Below are positions 34,003 through 41,140 of a stretch of 58,547 bases of DNA, in pieces. Under the pieces are notes generated by a model. It was not told where the DNA came from. It did not search any database and was given only the letters and a program-made list of their open reading frames with translations. Position numbers and translations under genes: made by a program. The DNA is from Bacteroidaceae bacterium (lineage in GTDB: Bacteria > Bacteroidota > Bacteroidia > Bacteroidales > Barnesiellaceae_A). How positions within the stretch are numbered: the first letter of the stretch is position 1; each line of letters starts with the position of its first letter. The stretch spans positions 1 through 58,547 of the forward strand of contig JAGBHF010000048.1 in NCBI GenBank assembly GCA_017935645.1. The letters run 5' to 3'.

Positions 34003-34148
34003 CTTTCGCGTCTTTCAGACGCCGGTGTCGGGGGGATGCCCACCCCCCGCACTTCGTGCCTGCGGCACTCGTACGGGGTTACTCTATTTCGGGGCATAAA
34101 GCCCCTCAACCCGTGCTTCGCACGAGTTTTTACCTTGCCTGGGATTTT
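34003..34148 (-). repeat. Palindrome-rich 146-bp repeat, copy 4 (right inverted-repeat arm)
   Basis: Reverse complement of copy 1 (31374-31519), the same length, about 90% identical by eye, with all four hairpins preserved. The outer ends (AAAATCCCAGGC) and inner ends (GACGCGAAAG) coincide, so this is a defined unit. Confidence 0.85.
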
Positions 34149-34167
34149 TTATCGGACACCTATATAA

Positions 34168-34200
34168 TAAAAAAAGGTCGCACCCATTAAGATGCGACCC
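34168..34200 (-). terminator. Intrinsic terminator of the RCC1-repeat protein gene
   Basis: On the minus strand GGGTCGCATC pairs with GGTGCGACC (with one wobble) and is followed by seven T. It lies about 40 bases after the stop codon. Confidence 0.85.
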
Positions 34201-34237
34201 TTGTACTTGCGTGGAAGTACTACCTATGTAGAAAATT

Positions 34238-36352
34238 TTACTTTCTAACAATCATCTTCTTGCCACCTACGATGTAAAGGCCGTTGCCAAGTACGTCAGC
34301 AGCGTTTACACCGGGTTTCAATGTTGTGATGTATTGACCCTTGAAATTGTATACGTCGCGAGCTACATTGTTGTTGGTAGTGATGCTTTCTATACCGCTG
34401 GCAGCCTTAACGTTGAGTCTCGACCAGTTTGCATCTGATGTGAAGAGCTCTACTGCATCATCGGGAACAATGAGAGTGATAACGCTCAAGTCGTTGATGT
34501 ATTGGAATACATCCCAGAATACCGATGTGGTGAATTGAGGAGCTTCAGTACCCTCAAAGCGAGACCAGTCAATCAAACGGAGTGCTTGGTTGTCACCAAA
34601 GAAGAACTTGCCGATAACGAGTGATTTGGGCAAGATGATAGTCTCGATTGAAGTACAGCAGTCAAACATACTTTCCGATGAAGCGATTACCTCACACTTA
34701 GAGATATCGGCCGATTTCAACGATGCACAACCAAAGAAAGCATCTGTGAAGTTGGTCACGTTTACGCAACCTGTCAAGTCGATAGCTTCCAAACTTGAGC
34801 AGTTTTGGAATGCCGAACGGAGGCTGACGAAATTGGCAGCTTGGTCGGCAGCAGGCATTTTTACTGTCTTGATAGAGCGACAACCTTGGAATACACCATT
34901 CATGCTGGTACCCAATTCTACATACATCGAAGTGTTTGCAGCAACAGTTATTTGGCTCATATCTACCTCTTCGATTGTTGTGTTACCTGCAGGGGGGAAG
35001 CCGCTGTTATTACCGATAGTAGTGGTAAGTGTTTGGAAGTCTTCTGTGCCCCATTCGCCGGTCAAGATAAGTTTCTTGGCCGATGATACTGCGGTAGGAA
35101 TGTTTTCGGCATCAAATGTGTATACACCCTCAGTCTCTACAACCTCAGTTGCAAGAATAGGAGTTGCGCTGAATGTCATTTGGTCGAGTTCTACAAGGTT
35201 ACCCAATTGACCACCACGGTTTTTACCCCATGCGTAGATGCGACCTTCTTCGGTGAGTACGTTGCTGTAGCATTGACCCGAAGCAAGTTGAGTAATTTTA
35301 AGACCCGATTCGAGCTTAACCTCAACGGGGCTGTAAGATATAGGATTTTGAGCAAGGTCTATCGATTTGCCTTTGCCATCACCGAGTGCACCATCGTTGT
35401 TTGAACCCCAAGCATATACCTTGTTGATAATACCATTTTCACCAACGGCTACGATGCGAGTTTGCTCACAACCGCTTATGCTTAAGATTTTGCCCTCAAC
35501 AGCTGTTACTTGGCGAGGTGTGTAGATAGCTGTTGTGTCGTTGCTTTGGTAGCCAAACAAGAGGTCATCTTGGTTGTTACCCCATGCCCATAGAGTACCG
35601 TCTGACTTGAGAGCGTATGAGCTGTAACCTACAGCAAATGTCTTGACCCAATCTTTGGCCTCTCCATATTGCTTGGGTGACTTAACAAAGAGGCTGCCGG
35701 TGCCATCAGTCATGTCGGCGAGTTGGCCTCTTTCGTTCCAACCCCACATCCACAATGAGCCGTCTTCTTTGATACCCATACCGTGAGCAACACCTATAGT
35801 TACCGATGCCCAGTCGGTGTCAGTACCTACTTGTGTGGGAGTAGTTTTGTTGGCAAAACCGCCCAAACCGAGGGCACACATTTCGCCTTCACCCCAAGCC
35901 CACAATGTACCGTCGGTCTTTATAGCCATTGCGCTGAAACCGAAGAAACGTGTAGCTGTCACATATTTCCAATTGCTATCTGTACCTACTTGAGTGAGGT
36001 CTTGGTGGTTTTGTCCGTCACCTACACCTTGTACACCCTTAGTATTCAATCCGGCAGCCCAAAGAGTACCATCTTCTTTGATAAAGAATGCGTATGAAGA
36101 GCCTGCGGCTACATATGTCCACTTCTCTGCGCTTATTTGTTGGGGATAGCCATAGCGCTCGTCCGAGCCTTTGCCAAGACCGAGTTGACCGTATTCGTTC
36201 CAACCCCAGCCCCACAATGTGCCATCTGGGTCAATAGCATACGTACTTGCATCACCGGCTGCTACAAATTTCCAAGTATGTTCGTAAGCCGATGCGCTCA
36301 TGAACATTGACAATCCTATTAAGGCTGCCAATAAAGTAAAAATCTTCTTCAT
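34238..36352 (-). CDS. Secreted RCC1-propeller plus leucine-rich-repeat protein with T9SS sorting tail
   Basis: A 704-residue protein with a signal peptide to about residue 22 (MKKIFTLLAALIGLSMFMSA). Residues ~25-390 form RCC1-like repeats, each with a DGTLWAWG(N/E) pattern (for example PDGTLWGWGWNEYGQLGLG and KSDGTLWAWGNNQDD), predicting a beta-propeller. Residues ~440-610 hold BspA-like LRR segments (CRSIKTVKMP, CSSLEAIDLTGC, CASLKSADIS). The end, VYNFKGQYITTLKPG...GNGLYIVGGKKMIVRK, is a type-A CTD. It is probably surface-displayed. The gene follows the 473-residue T9SS client gene by 28 bases in one operon. Confidence 0.87.
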   Translation of the reverse strand: MKKIFTLLAALIGLSMFMSASAYEHTWKFVAAGDASTYAIDPDGTLWGWGWNEYGQLGLGKGSDERYGYPQQISAEKWTYVAAGSSYAFFIKEDGTLWAAGLNTKGVQGVGDGQNHQDLTQVGTDSNWKYVTATRFFGFSAMAIKTDGTLWAWGEGEMCALGLGGFANKTTPTQVGTDTDWASVTIGVAHGMGIKEDGSLWMWGWNERGQLADMTDGTGSLFVKSPKQYGEAKDWVKTFAVGYSSYALKSDGTLWAWGNNQDDLLFGYQSNDTTAIYTPRQVTAVEGKILSISGCEQTRIVAVGENGIINKVYAWGSNNDGALGDGKGKSIDLAQNPISYSPVEVKLESGLKITQLASGQCYSNVLTEEGRIYAWGKNRGGQLGNLVELDQMTFSATPILATEVVETEGVYTFDAENIPTAVSSAKKLILTGEWGTEDFQTLTTTIGNNSGFPPAGNTTIEEVDMSQITVAANTSMYVELGTSMNGVFQGCRSIKTVKMPAADQAANFVSLRSAFQNCSSLEAIDLTGCVNVTNFTDAFFGCASLKSADISKCEVIASSESMFDCCTSIETIILPKSLVIGKFFFGDNQALRLIDWSRFEGTEAPQFTTSVFWDVFQYINDLSVITLIVPDDAVELFTSDANWSRLNVKAASGIESITTNNNVARDVYNFKGQYITTLKPGVNAADVLGNGLYIVGGKKMIVRK

Positions 36353-36380
36353 GTTTGTTCGTTTTTAGATATAGATTATT

Positions 36381-37802
36381 TTATTTGATAATTTTCACTG
36401 CATTACCATTGCTTGCACGTACAACGTAAATACCATTGCCGAGTGATTGTGCGTCGATTACTGTCTCGCCCTTGTTGGCTTGTGCGCTCATGACGAGCTT
36501 ACCTGAGATGTCATATACACCTACTGTGCATGCTTCGGCACTCATCATAACGATGTTGCCATTGTATACACCGGCATTGAATGAGGGTAATCTTAGAGCC
36601 TCTACACTACCATCGAAAGGATTTTCGACACGTGTAAGACCCGATGAGATAACGGGGCAGATGGCAAAGCTACCATTTCCACCTCCATAGTTCGATATAG
36701 GACGGAAGTAATCTATTTCGCCATCAAATCTACCAAAAGAGTTGTGGGCCAACAGATTGTATTGTTGCTCGGTTGTCAATTCTGCTCCTTTGATGTCGGT
36801 AAGCAAGCAGAAGTCTTCTGTTTCGGGGTCTTGTGAGAAACCTTCGATTGAGACAAAGAAGTAGGGCTTGCCATAGAGATCGATGGGTACTTCAAACTCG
36901 ATGTTGGCAACAGCACCGTCAAATGTGAGAGCCCATGCACCATCTTCACCATCCGACTTGAAATCTTCAAAGGGTATCATGACACCCTCAAGAGGAATAT
37001 ATGTAAAGAGTACGCCTTCGTCTGTAATAGACGGCATCCATACTTGCATTCTTATTTGTGCACCCTCTTTATATTTGGTGGGTTTGTGGTGGAGGTAGAT
37101 GTTTACACCATCGAGGTAGGCATCGTCTTGGGCGATCATAAAGAGGTTACCCCAACCTACTACTTGTGTGTTGTTTGTACCACCTACATATCCTTTTGCA
37201 TCACCTTCGTTGTATGTGTTGGCTCCAAACATATATGTAGCTGTTTGATCCAAGCCACCGAAGCTGTCGTGACGACGCATATCGATAGTGGTAATCTCTA
37301 CTGTACCACCGGTTTTTATTTTTTCGTTACCTTCGCTCGATGTCATGCTCATGGCAGGTGTGTATGAGCTGTTTGAGCCGTCGGCATATGTTACGTCGAG
37401 TGTAGGCATGTCATAGAGACCCTCTTCGAGGTAGTAAGCCTCAATGTTTTGTGTTGTTAAGTCGGCTGCTACAGCACCGGGTGTGAACCATTGCCATGCA
37501 GTAGGGTTGCCGGTCGACACATCATTATACTTTACAGGAACACCGAGGGGAGCCCACAAAAATGCTCCATCGTTAATGGCTTTGTGACGAGCCAAAAGGT
37601 TACATACAGGCTTATTCTCGGTCGATTTTGCACCAAGGTTGCGCAATACTTCGGGCATGGCATACATGGCACTTGCTTCGGTGTCTTGCATCATAGCAGG
37701 CGAGTTGTGTTTAACCTTGCTGGGCAGTACGGTTGTTTCTTGTGCCGATACCGAACTCATTGCGAACAATGACAATAATGAGATGAGGTAAATTTTTTTC
37801 AT
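36381..37802 (-). CDS. Secreted T9SS-sorted protein of unknown function
   Basis: A 473-residue protein with a signal peptide to about residue 20 (MKKIYLISLLSLFAMSSVSA). The C-terminal ~70 residues (CTVGVYDISGKLVMSAQANKG...LGNGIYVVRASNGNAVKIIK) are a textbook type-A CTD for T9SS export. The middle (e.g. AWQWFTPGAVAADLTTQN, DGVNIYLHHKPTKYKEGAQ) is beta-rich and not in a family I recognise; the layout resembles jelly-roll carbohydrate-binding or adhesin modules. It is the first gene of an operon with the RCC1 protein, and has a strong promoter with an FNR-type box upstream. Confidence 0.82.
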   Translation of the reverse strand: MKKIYLISLLSLFAMSSVSAQETTVLPSKVKHNSPAMMQDTEASAMYAMPEVLRNLGAKSTENKPVCNLLARHKAINDGAFLWAPLGVPVKYNDVSTGNPTAWQWFTPGAVAADLTTQNIEAYYLEEGLYDMPTLDVTYADGSNSSYTPAMSMTSSEGNEKIKTGGTVEITTIDMRRHDSFGGLDQTATYMFGANTYNEGDAKGYVGGTNNTQVVGWGNLFMIAQDDAYLDGVNIYLHHKPTKYKEGAQIRMQVWMPSITDEGVLFTYIPLEGVMIPFEDFKSDGEDGAWALTFDGAVANIEFEVPIDLYGKPYFFVSIEGFSQDPETEDFCLLTDIKGAELTTEQQYNLLAHNSFGRFDGEIDYFRPISNYGGGNGSFAICPVISSGLTRVENPFDGSVEALRLPSFNAGVYNGNIVMMSAEACTVGVYDISGKLVMSAQANKGETVIDAQSLGNGIYVVRASNGNAVKIIK

Positions 37803-37880
37803 AAATCTTTCAGGTATAAGAGTTAGTTATTTCACATAGTTAGTTTGCAATTATTGCAAATAGTTTCTAAATCACAGCAA

Positions 37881-37911
37881 CAAAAATATAATACTTTTTT
37901 TGCATGTGCAA
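37881..37911 (-). promoter_or_regulatory. Promoter of the T9SS-client operon
   Basis: Minus-strand -7 TATTTTTG at 37888-37881 and -33 TTG at 37911-37909, spacer 20 bases. The transcript start is near 37875-37878, giving a leader of about 75 bases. Confidence 0.7.
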
Positions 37912-37923
37912 TACCTTTAATTC

Positions 37924-37945
37924 TTTTTTGATGTACATCAAAAAA
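37924..37945. promoter_or_regulatory. FNR-type palindromic box upstream of the T9SS-client operon
   Basis: A perfect 22-bp palindrome whose core TTGATGTACATCAA (37928-37941) equals the FNR consensus TTGAT-N4-ATCAA. Its centre lies about 57-60 bases upstream of the predicted transcript start, the usual class-I activator distance. The neighbouring gene (38014-38601) encodes a Crp/Fnr-family protein, the obvious candidate to bind it (inference). Confidence 0.6.
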
Positions 37946-37974
37946 CGGGTAATGTGTTATACTACCCGTTTTTA
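37938..37974 (-). terminator. Terminator after the Crp/Fnr-family gene
   Basis: AAAAACGGGTA (37941-37951) and TACCCGTTTTT (37963-37973) are perfect inverted arms with A- and T-runs, so it can terminate in both directions. It overlaps the last bases of the FNR-type palindrome. Confidence 0.75.
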
Positions 37975-38013
37975 TTGTGTTATATATAAGTGTTTTATTC
38001 ATTATTAAGAGGC

Positions 38014-38601
38014 TTATTTTTCTTTGGCCAGTTCGTTGCGCATGCGACTTAGGTGCGACTGTGTAATGCCCAGATATGATGCGATGAATCCCAATGGTAC
38101 CTTTTGGATGATTTCGGGGCGATTTTTTATGAGCGACATGTATCGTTCTTTTACGTCACCTTTGATTATACGTGACTTGAATTCCTGATAGTAGAGTGTA
38201 CCGTGTGCAAGGCTCAATGCCCATCGTGCAAACTCGTGTGAGGTGGCTATGAGCTCGTCAAACTTCTCTTTTGATACACGCATCAATACTGTGTCGCAAC
38301 ATGCCTGAAATTGTGAATAGGAGGGTTGATTGAAGTAGTAACAGTGCCATGATATAAGTACCGAGCCTTTGATGGCAAAGCTGTTGGTCATAATTTTATC
38401 GCCCACCTCGTGTGTGCGACGGATGATTCCTTCCTTTACAACATATATATTAGTGTCTATATCGCCACTCTTTATCATGTAGTCATATCGCTTAAGGTGA
38501 ATTTCTTCCATGCACGAGCAGAACTTATCCATTGTCTCTTCCGACAATTTATATTCTGCCTCTTCTGCCAGTATTTTCTTGAATTCCTCCATCTTTTTCA
38601 C
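38014..38601 (-). CDS. Crp/Fnr-family transcriptional regulator
   Basis: A 195-residue protein with a cyclic-nucleotide-binding-like beta-roll (~20-120) and a C-terminal helix-turn-helix (LGFIASYLGITQSHLSRMRNEL). The recognition helix has S-x-x-S-R where FNR has E-x-x-S-R. The FNR [4Fe-4S] cysteine pattern is not present, although Cys28, Cys30 and a CC pair near residue 100 could be redox-active. The ligand is unknown. The ATG at 38592 is an equally good start. A -7 box TATATTTG lies at 38647-38640. It is separated from the T9SS-client operon by a terminator and the FNR-type box. Confidence 0.88.
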   Translation of the reverse strand: MKKMEEFKKILAEEAEYKLSEETMDKFCSCMEEIHLKRYDYMIKSGDIDTNIYVVKEGIIRRTHEVGDKIMTNSFAIKGSVLISWHCYYFNQPSYSQFQACCDTVLMRVSKEKFDELIATSHEFARWALSLAHGTLYYQEFKSRIIKGDVKERYMSLIKNRPEIIQKVPLGFIASYLGITQSHLSRMRNELAKEK

Positions 38602-38639
38602 ATTATTTGTGTCTTATTATGCAGTATGTATATAATCTG

Positions 38640-38647
38640 CAAATATA
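38640..38647 (-). promoter_or_regulatory. -7 box of the Crp/Fnr-family gene
   Basis: Minus-strand TATATTTG with a possible -33 TTG at 38672-38670 (spacer 22, slightly long). The leader is about 32 bases. Confidence 0.55.
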
Positions 38648-38707
38648 CAAATTTAATTCGTGAATATGGCAATATATGTGTCTATTATACATTAAATAAA
38701 ATATAAC

Positions 38708-38730
38708 AGGAGGCATAAAGCCTCCTTTTT
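38708..38730 (-). terminator. Hairpin after the threonine dehydrogenase gene
   Basis: AGGAGGC (38708-38714) pairs with GCCTCCT (38720-38726). The plus strand has a T-run after it; the minus strand reads GTTATATTTT. It probably ends the dehydrogenase transcript. Confidence 0.6.
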
Positions 38731-38753
38731 GTACTATAACGTTTGTAAACGTT

Positions 38754-39716
38754 TTATTTTTCGACACCCAATTTCAGTCGTAATTGCTTGAGCATGTCTA
38801 CCGTCATGCTGTCGAGGTCATATTCGGGTTTCCAGTCCCACTCCTCGCGAGCACATGTGTCATCGAGCGAGTTGGGCCATGAGTCGGCAATGGCTTGGCG
38901 CAAGGGGTCGTGCTTATACTCCATCTTGAAGTCGGGCACATATTCGCATATCTTCTTGTAGATAATCTCGGGGTCGAAACTCATCGACGTTACGTTGAAT
39001 GAGTTGCGGTGGATGAGGCGGTCGGGGTTGGCCTCCATAATCTCAATTGCAGCACGCAACGCATCAGGCATATACATCATATCCATAAATGTGCCGGGGT
39101 TGAGGGGGCATTGGAATGTTTCGCCCTTCACGGCCGAGTAATAGATGTCTACTGCGTAGTCGGTTGTACCACCACCCGGAGGTGCTACGTATGATATAAG
39201 ACCCGGGAAACGTACCGAGCGTGTGTCTACACCAAAGCGACGAGTGTAATAGTCCGAGAGCATTTCGCCTGTAACCTTGGTTACACCATATATCGTGTCG
39301 GGGCGTTGTATAGTGTCTTGAGGTGTGCGATCTTTGGGTGTACCCTTACCAAATGAGCCTATCGAGCTGGGTGTAAACACGGCACAATTCTTTTCGCGTG
39401 CTACCTCAAGTGTGTTGAATAGGCCTCCTACGCCTATCTTCCATGCCAATTGGGGCTTGGCCTCGGCTGTTGCACTGAGAAGTGCGGCAAGGTTGTATAT
39501 GGTGTCTACTTTATATTTGTCTACGGCATCGGCTATTTGTTGGGCATTGGTAATATCTACCTCTTCCGACGGTCCACTTTCGGCCAATGCGCCCTTAGGC
39601 TCAGCACCTTTGATATATCCCGCTACTACGTTACCTCCGGGATACTCCTGACGTAGTTTCATAGTAAGTTCCGAACCTATCTGGCCGGTAGCTCCTATGA
39701 TAAGAATGTTCTTCAT
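38754..39716 (-). CDS. L-threonine 3-dehydrogenase, short-chain (epimerase-like) type
   Basis: A 320-residue NAD-dependent enzyme oxidising L-threonine to 2-amino-3-ketobutyrate. The Rossmann motif is GATGQIG at 8-14, the catalytic Y-x3-K is in TIYGVTKVTGE, and the segment PPGGGTTDYAVDIYYSAV is characteristic of the SDR-type threonine dehydrogenases, unrelated to the zinc enzyme of E. coli. The divergent neighbour kbl encodes the next step, which supports the assignment strongly. Promoter -7 TATATTTG is at 39773-39766. Confidence 0.92.
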   Translation of the reverse strand: MKNILIIGATGQIGSELTMKLRQEYPGGNVVAGYIKGAEPKGALAESGPSEEVDITNAQQIADAVDKYKVDTIYNLAALLSATAEAKPQLAWKIGVGGLFNTLEVAREKNCAVFTPSSIGSFGKGTPKDRTPQDTIQRPDTIYGVTKVTGEMLSDYYTRRFGVDTRSVRFPGLISYVAPPGGGTTDYAVDIYYSAVKGETFQCPLNPGTFMDMMYMPDALRAAIEIMEANPDRLIHRNSFNVTSMSFDPEIIYKKICEYVPDFKMEYKHDPLRQAIADSWPNSLDDTCAREEWDWKPEYDLDSMTVDMLKQLRLKLGVEK

Positions 39717-39765
39717 AACTTACAAATTAAGATTTTCTGGTATAAAAGATTAATATTTTATTTTG

Positions 39766-39801
39766 CAAATATAGTTTTTTCCCGAAAAATAGCTAATTTT
39801 G
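39766..39801. promoter_or_regulatory. Divergent promoter pair between threonine dehydrogenase and kbl
   Basis: Minus-strand -7 TATATTTG is at 39773-39766 and plus-strand -7 TAATTTTG at 39794-39801, only 20 bases apart. The two polymerase sites would overlap, so the two genes may compete for, or share control of, expression. Confidence 0.6.
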
Positions 39802-39836
39802 GAGCAAAGAAATTTCAACTTTAATTCTAAAAAAAT

Positions 39837-41030
39837 ATGTATAACGCATTTAAGTCACACTTGACTAAGGAGTTACAAGACATCAAGGATGCCGGACTCT
39901 ATAAGCAAGAACGCATTATTACTACACCTCAAAAGGCCGGTATCAATGTTGCCGGTACCGATGGTGAAGTTCTCAATTTCTGTGCCAACAACTATTTGGG
40001 CTTGTCGGACAATAAGGCTCTTATCGAAGCTGCCAAGAAGGCTATGGATACTCATGGATACGGTATGTCGTCGGTACGCTTTATTTGTGGTACTCAAGAC
40101 TTGCACAAGGAGTTGGAGCGTGCTATCAGCGAGTATTTCCACACCGAAGATACTATCCTCTATGCTGCATGTTTCGATGCCAACGGTGGCCTTTTCGAGC
40201 CTCTGTTTACCGAAGAAGATGCTATTATCAGCGATGCTCTCAACCATGCCTCTATTATCGACGGTGTGCGCTTGTGCAAGGCCAAACGCTATCGCTATGC
40301 CAATGCCGACATGGCCGAGCTTGAGCGCTGTTTGCAAGAGGCCCAAGCTCAACGTTTCCGCGTGATTGCTACCGATGGTGTATTCTCGATGGATGGCAAT
40401 GTTGCTCCTATGGATAAGATTGTAGAGCTTGCCGAGAAATACGATGCTCTTGTAATGGTCGATGAAAGCCACTCGGCCGGTGTCGTTGGTCCTACAGGTC
40501 GTGGTGTTGCCGAGCAATTCAACTGCTATGGTAAGATTGATATATTTACCGGTACATTGGGCAAGTCCTTTGGTGGCGCTATGGGTGGTTTTACTACCGG
40601 TCGTAAAGAAATTATCGACATGTTGCGTCAACGTTCACGTCCTTATCTTTTCTCTAACTCGGTTGCTCCTGCCATTGTTGGTGCAAGTATCGAGATGTTC
40701 CGTACATTGCAAGCAAGTGATGCATTGCACGACAAGTTGATTGAGAATGTTACTTACTTCCGCGATAAGATGTTGGCTGCCGGTTTCGACATCAAGCCTA
40801 CTCAGTCAGCTATTTGCGCCGTGATGTTGTATGATGCCAAGCTCTCGCAAGACTTTGCTGCCGAGATGCAAAAAGAGGGTATCTACGTAACAGGTTTCTA
40901 CTATCCCGTTGTTCCCAAAGATCAAGCCCGCATCCGTGTGCAACTCTCGGCCGGTCACGACCGCGAGCACCTCGATCGTGCTATTGCTGCATTTATCAAG
41001 GTGGGCAAGAAATTGGGCGTGTTGAAATAA
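39837..41030 (+). CDS. kbl: 2-amino-3-ketobutyrate CoA ligase (glycine C-acetyltransferase)
   Basis: A 397-residue PLP enzyme converting 2-amino-3-ketobutyrate and CoA to glycine and acetyl-CoA. PLP-binding Lys243 is in GTLGKSFGGAMGG, equivalent to Lys244 of the E. coli enzyme. DESHSAGVVGPTGRG and the early NNYLGLSDN are typical of alpha-oxoamine synthases. With the divergent dehydrogenase it completes threonine breakdown to glycine and acetyl-CoA. Confidence 0.96.
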   Translation: MYNAFKSHLTKELQDIKDAGLYKQERIITTPQKAGINVAGTDGEVLNFCANNYLGLSDNKALIEAAKKAMDTHGYGMSSVRFICGTQDLHKELERAISEYFHTEDTILYAACFDANGGLFEPLFTEEDAIISDALNHASIIDGVRLCKAKRYRYANADMAELERCLQEAQAQRFRVIATDGVFSMDGNVAPMDKIVELAEKYDALVMVDESHSAGVVGPTGRGVAEQFNCYGKIDIFTGTLGKSFGGAMGGFTTGRKEIIDMLRQRSRPYLFSNSVAPAIVGASIEMFRTLQASDALHDKLIENVTYFRDKMLAAGFDIKPTQSAICAVMLYDAKLSQDFAAEMQKEGIYVTGFYYPVVPKDQARIRVQLSAGHDREHLDRAIAAFIKVGKKLGVLK

Positions 41031-41065
41031 ACAGCCTTCACGGGTGAAATCCGTGTGATAATAAA

Positions 41066-41112
41066 AAACAGAGAAGCGATGTATCGGTTGTGATGCATCG
41101 CTTCTTCTCTAT
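41066..41112 (-). terminator. Terminator between convergent kbl and DEAD-box helicase genes
   Basis: AGAAGCGATG (41072-41081) pairs with CATCGCTTCT (41095-41104). On the minus strand it is followed by CTGTTTTTT, a good U-run; the plus strand has a weaker one. Confidence 0.7.
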
Positions 41113-41140
41113 AGGGGTAATCTCTGTAGCTTAATGGTGA

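Noticed and set aside
31374..34148. Complete insertion sequence
   Set aside because: No transposase or integrase is encoded between the inverted repeats, and no target-site duplication was evident by eye.
31161..34148. CRISPR array
   Set aside because: Repeat copies differ in length and orientation, spacing is irregular and no cas gene is present.
33647..34190. Overlapping short frames in 33.6-34.2 kb
   Set aside because: Repeat-derived, as above; no start signals, no homology.
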